Source: Microbacterium sp. AG238
Lineage (GTDB): Bacteria; Actinomycetota; Actinomycetes; Actinomycetales; Microbacteriaceae
Length of the DNA: 64,000 nucleotides
Assembly (NCBI RefSeq): GCF_003610405.1
Contig: NZ_RAQC01000001.1
Location: 744,001 to 808,000, forward strand
Reading direction: 5' to 3'
Part shown: positions 15,727 through 25,119 of the stretch, piece after piece
Layout of the letters: the number at the start of each line of letters is the position of its first letter
How positions within the stretch are numbered: the first letter of the stretch is position 1
Notes under the pieces: model-generated
Seen by the model: the letters and a program-made list of their open reading frames with translations, nothing else
Databases searched by the model: none
What the model was told of the DNA's origin: nothing
Made by a program: the position numbers and the translations under genes

Positions 15727-17493
15727 TTACTTCACCTCTCCATCGGCGACATCCACAACCGGTGCATCGGGGGCGTCCTTCGCGGGGCCCACGCCGACCG
15801 GGATGGCGGCCTCGGGGTGGTTCAGGTCGAACGCCGGTCGCTCGCTGCGGATGCGCGGGATCGACGTGAAGTTGTGACGCGGCGGCGGGCAGCTCGTCGC
15901 CCACTCGAGCGAGGCTCCGTAGCCCCAGGGGTCGTTGACCGTGACCTTGGGGGCGGTGCGCGAGGTGATCCAGACGTTCAGGAAGAACGGGATCATCGAC
16001 GCACCGAGGATGATGGCACCGATCGTGGAGACCTGGTTCTGCCACGTCCAGCCGTCAGCCGCCGAGTAGTCGGCGTAGCGGCGGACCATGCCGTCGACGC
16101 CCAGCCAGTGCTGGATGAGGAAGGTCATGTGGAAACCGATGAACAGCATCCAGAAGTGCACCATGCCGAGACGCTCGTTGAGCATGCGCCCGGTCCACTT
16201 CGGCCACCAGAAGTAGAAGCCCGCGAACATCGCGAACACGACCGTGCCGAAGACGACGTAGTGGAAGTGCGCCACGACGAAGTACGAGTCGGAGAGGTGG
16301 AAGTCGAGCGGGGGCGACGCCAGGATGACGCCGGTGAGACCACCGAAGACGAACGAGACGAGGAAGCCGAGGGTGAAGACCATGGGCGTCTCGAACGTGA
16401 CGGAGCCTCGCCACATCGTGCCGATCCAGTTGAAGATCTTCACACCCGTCGGCACCGCGATGAGCATCGTCATCAGCGCGAAGAACGGCAGCAGCACGGC
16501 GCCGGTGACGTACATGTGGTGCGCCCAGACGGCGACCGAGAGAGCGGCGATCGCGATGGTCGCGTAGATCAGCGTCTTGTATCCGAAGATCGGCTTGCGG
16601 CTGAACACCGGGAGGATCTCGGAGACGATGCCGAAGAACGGCAGCGCGATGATGTACACCTCGGGGTGGCCGAAGAACCAGAACAGGTGCTGCCAGAGCA
16701 GGACACCGCCGTTGGCCGGGTCGTAGATGTGCGAGCCCAGGACACGGTCGGATGCCGCAGCGAAGATCGCCGCCGCCAGCACGGGGAACGCCATGAGGAT
16801 GAGGATGCTCGTGACGAGCGTGTTCCACGAGAAGATCGACATCCGCCACATCGTGAGGCCCGGAGCGCGCATCGTGATGATCGTGGTGATGAAGTTCACG
16901 GCGCCGAGGATGGTTCCGAAACCGCTCATGCCGAGGCCGAGCATCCAGAGGTTTCCACCGGCTCCCGGCGAGAAGGTCGCATTGGCCAGTGGCTGATATG
17001 CGAACCACCCGAACGAGGCGGCGCCCTGCGGCGTGAGGAAGCCCGAGATCGCGATGATCGAGCCGAACAGGAACAGCCAGAAGGCGAACGCGTTCAGACG
17101 CGGGAAGGCCACGTCGGGAGCACCGAGCTGCAGCGGCAGGATCGCGTTGGCGAAGCCCGCGAACAGCGGCGTCGCGAACATCAGGAGCATGATCGTGCCG
17201 TGCATCGTGAAGAGCTGGTTGTACTGCTCCTTGGTGGGCACGATCTGCATGCCGGGCTCGAAGAGCTCAGCACGGATGATCAGCGCCATCACGCCACCGA
17301 GGAGGAAGAACAACACGGAGGCGATGAGGTACATGTACCCGATCGTCTTGTGGTCAGTGGACGTGATCCACTTGACGATGATGTTGCCCTTCTGCTCGAC
17401 GCGCGAAGCGCTGAGCAGCGCCGCCTGACGCGGCGGCAGGGTCGTGGGGCGGCCTGCGGGCTGTTCGCCCTGGAGCGGAAGTGTCGTGGCCAT
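15727..17493 (-). CDS. ctaD: Cytochrome c oxidase subunit I (aa3 type)
   Basis: The 588-residue protein is the catalytic heme-copper subunit, with twelve membrane helices. Seen in order: [13 protein letters not shown], the heme-ligand region [12 protein letters not shown], the CuB/heme a3 site [15 protein letters not shown] with its cross-linked tyrosine, then WAHHMYVTG and the double-histidine HFHYVVFG. It receives electrons from subunit II and the QcrC diheme cytochrome and pumps protons. Its ATG overlaps the ctaC stop by 1 nt. Confidence 0.97.
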   Translation of the reverse strand: MATTLPLQGEQPAGRPTTLPPRQAALLSASRVEQKGNIIVKWITSTDHKTIGYMYLIASVLFFLLGGVMALIIRAELFEPGMQIVPTKEQYNQLFTMHGTIMLLMFATPLFAGFANAILPLQLGAPDVAFPRLNAFAFWLFLFGSIIAISGFLTPQGAASFGWFAYQPLANATFSPGAGGNLWMLGLGMSGFGTILGAVNFITTIITMRAPGLTMWRMSIFSWNTLVTSILILMAFPVLAAAIFAAASDRVLGSHIYDPANGGVLLWQHLFWFFGHPEVYIIALPFFGIVSEILPVFSRKPIFGYKTLIYATIAIAALSVAVWAHHMYVTGAVLLPFFALMTMLIAVPTGVKIFNWIGTMWRGSVTFETPMVFTLGFLVSFVFGGLTGVILASPPLDFHLSDSYFVVAHFHYVVFGTVVFAMFAGFYFWWPKWTGRMLNERLGMVHFWMLFIGFHMTFLIQHWLGVDGMVRRYADYSAADGWTWQNQVSTIGAIILGASMIPFFLNVWITSRTAPKVTVNDPWGYGASLEWATSCPPPRHNFTSIPRIRSERPAFDLNHPEAAIPVGVGPAKDAPDAPVVDVADGEVK

Positions 17494-18401
17494 CAGTGGC
17501 TTCCCTCGCCGGAGTCGTCGGTGACCGCGCCCGTTCCCGGAGCGTTCTGGAGGCGGTCGTATGCCTTGTTGATGTCACCGGTCTGGCCGCTGGCGCGCAG
17601 CGACTCGAGGTAGTCCTCGTACTCCTGCTCGGAGACGACCTTGACGTTGAACAACATCATCGAGTGGTATTCACCGCACAGCTCGGCGCACTTGCCGGCG
17701 TACGTTCCCTCACGGGTGGGGACGAAAGACCACGAGTTGGTGTCGCGGTGCGGGTACATGTCCTTCTTGTACAAGAAGTCGATGACCCAGAACGAGTGGA
17801 TGACGTCGCGCGACTGGAGGTTGATCTTGACCTCTTTGTCGACCGGGAGCACGAGCGTGGGCAGCGCGTCCTGATCGATGTTGCCTTCGGCGTCGGGCTG
17901 CGCCTGCACTCCCATGGTCCAGACGGCGTCGGAGTTGTCCGAGTCGTCGCCGTTGTACTGGAAGTCCCACGCCCACTGCTTGCCGATCGCGGTGATCGAG
18001 ACATCGGGGTCGTCGTACTGCGTCTCGAGGATCGACTGGTCACGCGCCGTGAAGGCGAAGAACCCGATGACGAGGATGAGCGGCACGATCGTGTAGAAGA
18101 TCTCGATCGGCATGTTGTAGCGCAGCTGGACCGGCAGACCCGTCTGGCCGCGACGGCGGCGGTAGGCGATCGCGGCGAATGCCATGAGACCCCACGTCAG
18201 CACGCCGACGGCGAGGAGGACGATCCAGGAGTTCACCCAGAGACCCGACACCATCTCGGTGCGGTTGGTCGCCTGGGTACCGTCATCGGTGAAGCCGGGA
18301 AGGTAGCCGTTCAGCTCCGTCGGTGTACAAGCTGCGAGGGAGACTGCCGTGACGATCCCGAGCGGGATCACGGCCCAGCGGAGGCGGCGTTTGAAGCGCA
18401 C
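17493..18401 (-). CDS. ctaC: Cytochrome c oxidase subunit II, lipoprotein type
   Basis: GTG at 18401 gives 302 residues; GAAAGGTG is a good Shine-Dalgarno. The N-terminus is a lipoprotein signal with lipobox SLAAC (Cys25). Two membrane helices follow (about 60-85 and 105-125), then the CuA domain with [17 protein letters not shown] and [12 protein letters not shown], whose two Cys, two His, Glu and Met bind dinuclear copper. It takes electrons from the bc1 complex. First gene of ctaC-ctaD-ctaF. Confidence 0.96.
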   Translation of the reverse strand: MRFKRRLRWAVIPLGIVTAVSLAACTPTELNGYLPGFTDDGTQATNRTEMVSGLWVNSWIVLLAVGVLTWGLMAFAAIAYRRRRGQTGLPVQLRYNMPIEIFYTIVPLILVIGFFAFTARDQSILETQYDDPDVSITAIGKQWAWDFQYNGDDSDNSDAVWTMGVQAQPDAEGNIDQDALPTLVLPVDKEVKINLQSRDVIHSFWVIDFLYKKDMYPHRDTNSWSFVPTREGTYAGKCAELCGEYHSMMLFNVKVVSEQEYEDYLESLRASGQTGDINKAYDRLQNAPGTGAVTDDSGEGSH

Positions 18402-18510
18402 AGTGCACCTTTCCGGGACGAATGGTTCGACCTTCAGTCTAGGGCAAGCTTTCACCCTATTCAGGCCATCCATTCAGGATGTCGGAGTCGAGGGGTGTCG
18501 CGGGCGGGGG

Positions 18511-18870
18511 TCAGTGGAAGCTGTCGCCGCACGCGCACGAACCCGCCGCGTTGGGGTTGTCGATCGTGAAGCCCTGCTCCGAGATCGTGTCCTTGAAGTC
18601 GATGGTCGCGCCGTCGAGGTAGGGCACCGACATGTCGTCGACGATGACCTCGACGCCGTCGAAGTCGACGGCCTTGTCGCCGTCGAGGAAACGCTCGTCG
18701 AAGTAGAGCTGGTAGATCAATCCGCTGCATCCGCCGGGCTGGACGGCGACGCGAAGGCGGAGGTCGTCGCGGTTCTCCTGCGAGAGGAGGCTCTTCACCT
18801 TGAGCGCCGCCTCATCGGTCAGCGAGACGCCGTGGGCACGGACGGTGTCGGACGTGGCGATGTCGGTCAT
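18511..18870 (-). CDS. erpA: A-type iron-sulfur carrier (ErpA/HesB family)
   Basis: The 119-residue protein has the three conserved cysteines of A-type carriers: PGGCSGLIYQL and the C-terminal GSCACGDSF. It starts VSLTDEAALKVKSLL, the usual family opening. It delivers Fe-S clusters to apoproteins, and its place just upstream of ctaC fits supply to respiratory proteins such as the Rieske subunit. The ATG at 18870 was chosen over an upstream in-frame codon because the added residues are not family-like. The symbol is by family; the exact paralogue is not certain. Confidence 0.92.
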   Translation of the reverse strand: MTDIATSDTVRAHGVSLTDEAALKVKSLLSQENRDDLRLRVAVQPGGCSGLIYQLYFDERFLDGDKAVDFDGVEVIVDDMSVPYLDGATIDFKDTISEQGFTIDNPNAAGSCACGDSFH

Positions 18871-18968
18871 GATTCTCCCGAGGTCTCGGGCCGCAAGACA
18901 CGCGGCCGGTGCCACGATTCTACGCGTGAGCGCCGGCCGCGGGCCGGTCCGAGATGACCTCGTGATCG

Positions 18969-20363
18969 TCAGCGCGAGCCGGCGTCCAGCCGCTCGAGCA
19001 GCAGCGCCTCGGAGACGAGGGCGTGCCGGAAGGTGTCGAGGTGGAGCGACTCGTTCGGGCTGTGCGCGCGGGCATGCGGGTCCTCGACACCGGTGACGAG
19101 GATCTGCGCGGCCGGGAACTCGCGCACGAGGTCTGCGATGAAGGGGATCGATCCGCCCACACCGATATCGACAGGCTCGACGCCGTAGCCCTCCGCCAGC
19201 GCGGCCCGCGCGTGCGACACCGCCTCTCCGGTTGTGTCGACGAGGAACGGGTTCCCGGTCTCGACGTCACGGAAGCTCACCTCTGCGCCGAAGGGCGCAT
19301 GGGCGCGCAGGTGCTCCTCGATCGCACGGTACGCCTCGTCGGCGGACTGCCCCGGCGCGACGCGGGCGGAGATGACGACCGACACCTCCGAACTCAACGT
19401 GTTCGAGGCGTTCCGCACGCTCGGCGCGTCGATGCCCGTCACGGTGATCGAGGGCTTGTTCCAGATGCGCGAGAGGATCGTGCCCGAGCCGATCGGCGAG
19501 ACCCCCGACGGAAGACCCGCCTCGGAACGGAGGGTCGCCTCCGAGTACTCCGGCGTCTCCGCGTCACGCTCGGTCAGGCCCTCGACCGCGACGCCGCCCT
19601 CGTCGTCCCAGAGCGTGCCGAGCAGCTTCACCGTCGCCAGCATGGCGTCGGGGACCGCTCCCCCGAACATCCCCGAGTGGGACGCGTGCTCGAGCGTTCG
19701 CACCGTCATGGTGAAACGCGCGTTGCCTCGCAGTGACACGGTCAGCGCGGGGGTCGTGGCATCCCAGTTGCCGGAGTCAGCCACGACGATCACGTCGGCG
19801 CGCAGCGCGTCGGCGTTCTCGGACAGGAAAGCGGCGAAGGATGCCGAGCCGGCTTCCTCCTCCCCCTCGATGAAGAGGTTGACCCCGAGGTCGAAATCCT
19901 CGCCGACGGCGTCGACGAGCGCGCGCAGGGCGCCGATGTGCGCCATGACCCCCGCTTTGTCGTCGGCTGCGCCGCGACCGTACAGCCGGCCGTCTCGAAC
20001 CGTCGGCTCGAAGGGCGCGGACTCCCAGAGCGCTTCGTCACCCACCGGCTGCACGTCGTGGTGCGCGTAGAGGAGGATCGTCGGCCGACCGTTGCGCGCG
20101 GCACGAGTCGCCAGGACTGCCGGCATCCCCTCTTCGCCCGTCTCGGGCACGGTGGCGGTGGCCACCTCGACGCGATCGAAGATGCCGAGTCCGCGTGCCA
20201 GCCCCGCAACAGTCTCCGCGCTGCGCTCCACCTCGGCCCGATCGAATCCGGGGAAGGCGACCGACGGGATCCGCACGAGAGCACCCAGATCGGCGAGAGC
20301 GGCAGGAACGGCGGAGAGGGCGGCGTCGCGTACGGCGACGGACCGAGGAGATTCGGAGGTCAT
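18969..20363 (-). CDS. M20 family metallopeptidase (dipeptidase)
   Basis: The 464-residue zinc peptidase has the M20 metal and catalytic motifs: LYAHHDVQPVGD (His and catalytic Asp), YGRGAADDKAGVMAHIGA (bridging Asp), FIEGEEEAGS (catalytic Glu plus ligand) and, near the end, a His in DPHARAHSPNE. A dimerisation domain sits in the middle (about 210-320). It probably cleaves dipeptides in the cytoplasm. The ATG at 20363 lies 7 nt after a TAAGAT -10 element, suggesting a leaderless transcript; a GTG at 20384 is also in frame. Confidence 0.92.
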   Translation of the reverse strand: MTSESPRSVAVRDAALSAVPAALADLGALVRIPSVAFPGFDRAEVERSAETVAGLARGLGIFDRVEVATATVPETGEEGMPAVLATRAARNGRPTILLYAHHDVQPVGDEALWESAPFEPTVRDGRLYGRGAADDKAGVMAHIGALRALVDAVGEDFDLGVNLFIEGEEEAGSASFAAFLSENADALRADVIVVADSGNWDATTPALTVSLRGNARFTMTVRTLEHASHSGMFGGAVPDAMLATVKLLGTLWDDEGGVAVEGLTERDAETPEYSEATLRSEAGLPSGVSPIGSGTILSRIWNKPSITVTGIDAPSVRNASNTLSSEVSVVISARVAPGQSADEAYRAIEEHLRAHAPFGAEVSFRDVETGNPFLVDTTGEAVSHARAALAEGYGVEPVDIGVGGSIPFIADLVREFPAAQILVTGVEDPHARAHSPNESLHLDTFRHALVSEALLLERLDAGSR

Positions 20364-20368
20364 GCGGG

Positions 20369-20376
20369 TAATCTTA
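20369..20376. promoter_or_regulatory. Overlapping back-to-back -10 elements
   Basis: The 8-mer TAATCTTA contains TAATCT on the plus strand (for the DUF3043 gene) and TAAGAT on the minus strand (for the M20 gene, 7 nt before its ATG). The two divergent promoters would share this segment. Confidence 0.5.
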
Positions 20377-20410
20377 GAAGGCACGTTCGTCGCAGAACCC
20401 GAGGATCCCC

Positions 20411-20980
20411 GTGGCCAAAACTCCCGCTGCCCCCGCTCCGGACGACGCCGACCAGGCGTCGACGGGCGCAGGCAAGAACCGTCCCACTCCCAGCCGCGCC
20501 GCCCAGGAGGCGGCCCGGAAGCGACCGCTGGTGCCCGATACCAAGGAAGCCAAGGCGCGTGCCCGCGCTGAGCTGGCCGAGCGGCGCGACAAGGCCCGCA
20601 TCGGTATGGCCAACGGCGACGAGCGTTATCTGCCGGTCCGCGACAAGGGGCCGCAGCGCCGCTTCGTCCGCGACTACATCGACGCCGGATGGCACCTCGG
20701 TGAGCTCGTCATGGGAGCGATGGTGCTCGTCATCATCGTCACCTTCCTCGGCTCGAACGCCGTGACGTTCTACGCTTTCATCGCCCTGTGGGCGTTCATC
20801 CTGCTCGTGATCGGCGACATGGTCATCACCAGCTTCCGGGTGAAGAAGGCCGCCCGCGCCAAGTTCGGTGCGGAGCGGATGGAGAAGGGACTCGGCTGGT
20901 ACGGCGCGATGCGTTCGATCCAGATGCGCTTCATGCGCCTCCCGAAGCCTCAGGTCAAGCGCGGCCAGCGCCCCGTCTGA
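20411..20980 (+). CDS. DUF3043 family membrane protein
   Basis: The 189-residue protein has a long charged N-terminus (Lys/Arg/Ala-rich, 1-90), then two membrane helices (about 105-125 and 128-148) and a basic tail. The conserved segment RRFVRDYIDAGWHLGELVMGAMVLV identifies DUF3043, an actinobacterial family without known function. It starts with GTG at 20411 after GAGGATCC. Its last 26 nt overlap the 3' end of pyrD on the other strand. Confidence 0.88.
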   Translation: MAKTPAAPAPDDADQASTGAGKNRPTPSRAAQEAARKRPLVPDTKEAKARARAELAERRDKARIGMANGDERYLPVRDKGPQRRFVRDYIDAGWHLGELVMGAMVLVIIVTFLGSNAVTFYAFIALWAFILLVIGDMVITSFRVKKAARAKFGAERMEKGLGWYGAMRSIQMRFMRLPKPQVKRGQRPV

Positions 20981-21998
20981 GCTCGACCAGACCGCGATTG
21001 ATCTGCCGCGCCCACAGGGGGCCGCGGTAGATGAACGCGGTGTACCCCTGAACCAGGTTTGCGCCCGCCGCCAAGCGCTCCTGGACGTCGGCGGCGGTCT
21101 CGACTCCCCCGGCTGCGATGACGCAGAAATCGTCGGGAACGGCCGAGCGCACGAGGCGCAGAACCTCGAGCGCGCGGCGGCGGAGCGGGGCGCCGGACAA
21201 CCCGCCGGCACCGATCCGTTCGATCGTCGCCTCGTCCGTCAGCAGTCCGTCGCGAGAGATCGTCGTGTTCGTGGCGATGAGACCGGCCAGCCCGGCGTCC
21301 ACGGCCATCTTCGCGATCGCGGTGACCTCGTCGTCCGACAGGTCGGGCGCGATCTTCACCAGCAGCGGAGTCTTTCCGGCGGCGTCGCGCACGGCCTCGA
21401 GCAGCGGGCGGAGCGTCTCGACCGCCTGGAGCCCCCGCAGCCCGGGGGTGTTCGGCGATGAGACGTTGACGACGAGGTAGTCGGCCTGGGGCGCGACCAG
21501 ACGGGTGCTCTCGACGTAGTCGGCCGTGGCATGCTCGACGTCGACGACGCGGCTCTTGCCGATGTTGGCACCGACCACGGCGTGATGGCTGCCGCGCCGG
21601 AGGCGACGAAGGCGGGATGCCGCCGCCGCCGCACCGCGGTTGTTGAAACCCATCCGGTTGATGAGTGCGCGATCTTCGATCAGGCGGAACAGGCGGGGAC
21701 GAGGATTGCCGTCCTGCGCGACGGCCGTGACCGTCCCGACCTCGACGTGGCCGAATCCGAGAGCCCCGAGGCCGCGAACCATGACGGCGTTCTTGTCGAA
21801 GCCCGCAGCGACGCCGAACGGCGAGTCGAAGACGATGCCCAGGGCTTCGGTGCGAAGCGACCGGTCCGGGCGCGTGAGAGCCCGCGCGATGATCGAGAAC
21901 GGCGGAACGCCCAGCAGCCGGATCACCGGGACCACGAGGTGGTGCGCGGTCTCCGGCTCCATGCGCGAGAAGACGGTGCGGAAGATGAACGGATACAT
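20955..21998 (-). CDS. pyrD: Dihydroorotate dehydrogenase, class 2 (quinone-dependent)
   Basis: The 347-residue flavoenzyme oxidises dihydroorotate to orotate in pyrimidine synthesis, passing electrons to menaquinone. Class 2 features are the N-terminal membrane-associating helices (MYPFIFRTVFSRMEPETAHHL), LGFGHVEVGTVTAVAQDGNPRPR, MGFNNRG, and NVSSPNTPGLRGLQ with the catalytic Ser. FMN-binding loops such as LIATNTTISRDGL and IAAGGVETAADV follow. It starts 11 nt after nrdR. Confidence 0.95.
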   Translation of the reverse strand: MYPFIFRTVFSRMEPETAHHLVVPVIRLLGVPPFSIIARALTRPDRSLRTEALGIVFDSPFGVAAGFDKNAVMVRGLGALGFGHVEVGTVTAVAQDGNPRPRLFRLIEDRALINRMGFNNRGAAAAASRLRRLRRGSHHAVVGANIGKSRVVDVEHATADYVESTRLVAPQADYLVVNVSSPNTPGLRGLQAVETLRPLLEAVRDAAGKTPLLVKIAPDLSDDEVTAIAKMAVDAGLAGLIATNTTISRDGLLTDEATIERIGAGGLSGAPLRRRALEVLRLVRSAVPDDFCVIAAGGVETAADVQERLAAGANLVQGYTAFIYRGPLWARQINRGLVELRRGAGRA

Positions 21999-22009
21999 CG
22001 CCGTCCAGC

Positions 22010-22492
22010 CTAGAGCGAGCCTGCGTCCTCTGTTGTCCGTGCGCCGATGTGGTCTGCCCGCAGCTGTTCGATCGCAGCCTCGAAGTCTTCGAGCGTGTTG
22101 AAGGCCTGGTAGACGCTCGCGAAGCGGAGGTAGGCGATCTCATCGAGGTTTCGGAGCGGTCCGAGGATCGCGAGCCCGATCTCGTTCGTGTCGATCTGCG
22201 ACGAACCGGTCTGACGCACGGCCTCTTCGACCGCCTGCGCCAGCACGGCGAGGTCGGCCTCTGTCACCGGCCTGCCCTGGCAGGCCTTGCGAACGCCGGA
22301 CATCACCTTCTCGCGGCTGAACGGCTCAATCACACCCGAGCGCTTGATGACGTTGAGGCTCGCCGTCTCGATGGTCGAGAAGCGGCCGCCGCATTTCGGG
22401 CATTGGCGCCGGCGGCGGATGCTCAGGCCGTCATCGCTCGTGCGGGAGTCGATGACGCGGGAATCGGGATTGCGGCAGAAAGGGCAATGCAT
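22010..22492 (-). CDS. nrdR: Transcriptional repressor NrdR
   Basis: The 160-residue regulator senses ATP/dATP and represses ribonucleotide reductase genes. It has the zinc ribbon [15 protein letters not shown]...[12 protein letters not shown], then an ATP-cone ([24 protein letters not shown] and onward). No ribonucleotide reductase gene is in the window. It lies 12 nt after hisD and 11 nt before pyrD, which suggests one transcript. Confidence 0.95.
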   Translation of the reverse strand: MHCPFCRNPDSRVIDSRTSDDGLSIRRRRQCPKCGGRFSTIETASLNVIKRSGVIEPFSREKVMSGVRKACQGRPVTEADLAVLAQAVEEAVRQTGSSQIDTNEIGLAILGPLRNLDEIAYLRFASVYQAFNTLEDFEAAIEQLRADHIGARTTEDAGSL

Positions 22493-22504
22493 GACCAGCC
22501 CAGA

Positions 22505-23803
22505 TTACGCGTTGAAACGCGCGGACACGGCCTCGCCGTGCGCGGGCAGCTGCTCGGAGTCGGACAGAGCCAGGATGCCGTCATGCACGGCCCGCAGCGC
22601 GTCGCGGTCGTAGGTGATGACCTGCTGCGATCGCAGGAATGTCGCCGCCCCGAGACCGGCGGCGTACCGGGCCTGTCCCCCCGTCGGCAACACGTGGTTG
22701 CTGCCCGCGAGGTAGTCACCGAGGCTCACCGGCGTGTGCGAGCCGACGAACACCGCCCCCGCGTTGACGAAGTCGTCGGTCCGCGGGTCGCGCAGGTGCA
22801 GTTCGAGGTGCTCGGGGGCGTAGGCGTTCGAGAACGCCGCCGCAGCCGCGATGTCGTCGACCAGGACGATGGCGGACTGCGGTCCGTCCAGCGCGACCGC
22901 GACACGCTCGGCGTGTCGGGTCGCAGTCGCGCGGATCGAAACCCGCTCGGCGACGGCCTGCGCCAGATCGACAGAGTCGGTGACGAGAACAGCCGCGGCC
23001 TGTTCGTCGTGCTCCGCCTGGCTGACGAGGTCAGCCGCCACGAGGTCGGCGTCGGCAGCGGCATCGGCGACGATCAGGATCTCGGTCGCTCCGGCCTCCG
23101 AATCGGTGCCGACCACACCCGCGACGACGCGCTTGGCGAGGGCGACGAAGTTGTTGCCCGGCCCGGAGATGACGTCGACAGGGTCGAGCTCGAGCGAGCC
23201 GACGCCGTAGGCGAAGGCACCGATCGCGCCGGCGCCCCCCATCGCGTAGACCTCGGAGATGCCGAGGAGGCGCGCCGCGGCCAGGATGACCGGGTGCACC
23301 CGTCCGCCGTGGTCGCGCTGCGGGGGCGAAGCGAGCGCCACCGTCTCGACACCGGCGACCTGCGCGGGCACGACGTTCATCACGACGCTCGAGGGGTACA
23401 CGGCCTTGCCGCCGGGCACGTAGACGCCGACGCGACGCACGGGCCGCCAGCGCTGCTCGACGCGCGCACCGGGGCCGAGCTCCGTCACCCGATCGGGCGG
23501 GACCTGCGCTGCCGAAGCCAGCCGAACGCGGCGGATCGACTCCTCGATCGCTGCTCGAACGGCCGGTGAGATATTTCCCAGCGCCTCCTCGAGGTGGTCG
23601 GCGGGAACACGCACGGCGTGACCCTCGACACCGTCGAACCGTGCCGCCTGTTCACGGAGCGAGACCTCTCCCCGCGCAGCCACATCGTGGACGATCTCTG
23701 CTGCGGTGGCCAGAGCGAGCCCACGCGCGGCCTCGGCCCGGGGAACGGCGGCGAGCAACTCAGCGGGCGTCATCCGACGGCCGCGAAGATCGATGGTGCG
23801 CAT
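22505..23803 (-). CDS. hisD: Histidinol dehydrogenase
   Basis: The 432-residue enzyme catalyses the last two steps of histidine synthesis, oxidising histidinol to histidine with NAD and zinc. Seen are VPGGKAVYPSSVVMNVVPA, GGAGAIGAFAYG, the PGN motif ISGPGNNFVALAKR, QAEHDEQA and the ending GSHTPVSLGDYLAGSNHVLPTGG. Size and motifs are normal. A TAGCCT element 6 nt before the ATG suggests leaderless transcription. No other his gene is adjacent. Confidence 0.96.
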   Translation of the reverse strand: MRTIDLRGRRMTPAELLAAVPRAEAARGLALATAAEIVHDVAARGEVSLREQAARFDGVEGHAVRVPADHLEEALGNISPAVRAAIEESIRRVRLASAAQVPPDRVTELGPGARVEQRWRPVRRVGVYVPGGKAVYPSSVVMNVVPAQVAGVETVALASPPQRDHGGRVHPVILAAARLLGISEVYAMGGAGAIGAFAYGVGSLELDPVDVISGPGNNFVALAKRVVAGVVGTDSEAGATEILIVADAAADADLVAADLVSQAEHDEQAAAVLVTDSVDLAQAVAERVSIRATATRHAERVAVALDGPQSAIVLVDDIAAAAAFSNAYAPEHLELHLRDPRTDDFVNAGAVFVGSHTPVSLGDYLAGSNHVLPTGGQARYAAGLGAATFLRSQQVITYDRDALRAVHDGILALSDSEQLPAHGEAVSARFNA

Positions 23804-23834
23804 CGTTCCAGGCTAGCGCGCGGCCACCGCGGAC

Positions 23835-25070
23835 TCAGCCGCGCGTGACATCGCTGGTGTCGTGCAGGTAGCCGACACGACCGTCCTCGTGACGGACGAC
23901 GAACACCTCACCGCGGTCCTCGATGACGAGCGCCCATGCGGTGGGACCGACCCGGAACAGCGGCTCGCCCATCTCGTCGAGGACATCGCGCTCTTCCGGA
24001 GCCAGCGCCCAGAACGCCTGCGGCGCCGCAATGGGCTCGATGACCGTGGTGGCTCCCGTGTCGAACGGCTCGGCTGCATCGGCAGGCGCCGATCCCCCAG
24101 CGTCCGAGTGCGTCGGAGTCGCCGAGTACGTCGGAGCGCCCGAGTACGCGGCGCTGCCTGCCGGAGCGGCATAACCCGTGTACTCGGGGTTCACGGCTGC
24201 CGCGTTGTGCGGGGCCATGTACATGACGTTGTGCGACGGGGTCGGCCGCGCCGACGCCGGCCGCGCGACAACGGGACGCGTCGCGCGCGCGACGCGGTGG
24301 GCGGGCGACTCGGCACGGTGGGCGAAGTCTTCACCCAAGACCGGGAGGTGCGGCGCGACGACGGTGAGGACGACACCCGCGAGGGCCAGGATGACCTCGA
24401 CCCAGACCACCCAGCTGGCGAGGAACACCCCCGACTGCGCGAGGCCTGCGAACGAGCTCCAGATGATCCCGAGCCACACTGTCGCCGAGACCGAGAAGGC
24501 CACGGAAGCGAACTGGTCGATGCCGAGCGATCCGACCCGACGGATGCCCTGCGGAGAGAACCGGCGAAGCAGCACCAGGAACACCGCCACCGTGGGGACG
24601 CCGATCGTCAGGATCCAGTCGATACCGGCTCCCCACACCGACACACCGGCCCCGAACCGGCCGTAAACCGGGAAGAAGGAGCAGATGAAGGCGATCGCCC
24701 AGACACCCGCGAGAGCGACCTCGCGGATCGACAGCGGGCCGACGCCGTACTGCGGCGGCGTCTCCCCCGTCGCGACCGCGGCCGGCTGGGCGGAAGGCTC
24801 GTCGGCGCTCCGGTCCGAGACGAACTGGTCGCCTGTGTCGGAACCGTCTGAGACGGGCTCGGCGGACGACTCGTCGACCGGCGCCTCATCGTGCGCCTCG
24901 ATGGCGTCCCCCACTTCCGGTGCCGGGGCGAACGCATCGGCAGCCGCCTCGGTCGTCGACGTCCCATCGAACTCGTCGCGAGTCGCGACGTCGTGTTCCG
25001 GCTCGGCAACGCCGGGCGCTGCGTCCTCGGGACGGCCGTCGTCGGAGTGGATGTTCTTCTCGTCGGTCAC
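23835..25070 (-). CDS. Acidic, low-complexity membrane protein, unknown function
   Basis: The 411-residue protein has three parts. Residues 1-110 are a strongly acidic, Ala/Glu/Asp-rich, probably disordered stretch. Residues 115-245 carry four membrane segments (for example EVALAGVWAIAFICSFFPVYG and ILTIGVPTVAVFLVLLRRF). Residues 250-411 are Pro/Ser/Ala/Tyr-rich and end in a compact domain (FWALAPEERDVLDEMGEPLFRVGPTAWALVIEDRGEVFVVRHEDGRVGYLHD). I know no function. GTG at 25070. It lies between hisD and dnaE; similar proteins seem limited to Microbacteriaceae. Confidence 0.75.
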   Translation of the reverse strand: MTDEKNIHSDDGRPEDAAPGVAEPEHDVATRDEFDGTSTTEAAADAFAPAPEVGDAIEAHDEAPVDESSAEPVSDGSDTGDQFVSDRSADEPSAQPAAVATGETPPQYGVGPLSIREVALAGVWAIAFICSFFPVYGRFGAGVSVWGAGIDWILTIGVPTVAVFLVLLRRFSPQGIRRVGSLGIDQFASVAFSVSATVWLGIIWSSFAGLAQSGVFLASWVVWVEVILALAGVVLTVVAPHLPVLGEDFAHRAESPAHRVARATRPVVARPASARPTPSHNVMYMAPHNAAAVNPEYTGYAAPAGSAAYSGAPTYSATPTHSDAGGSAPADAAEPFDTGATTVIEPIAAPQAFWALAPEERDVLDEMGEPLFRVGPTAWALVIEDRGEVFVVRHEDGRVGYLHDTSDVTRG

Positions 25071-25119
25071 GATGTTCCCTTCGTCGCGGCGGTTGCGCTG
25101 CGGTGGAATCCTACCCGGC

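Noticed and set aside
15283..17613. 776-codon open frame antisense to ctaD and ctaF
   Set aside because: Arg/Glu/Asp/His-rich shadow of the cytochrome oxidase genes; no start context and no homology.
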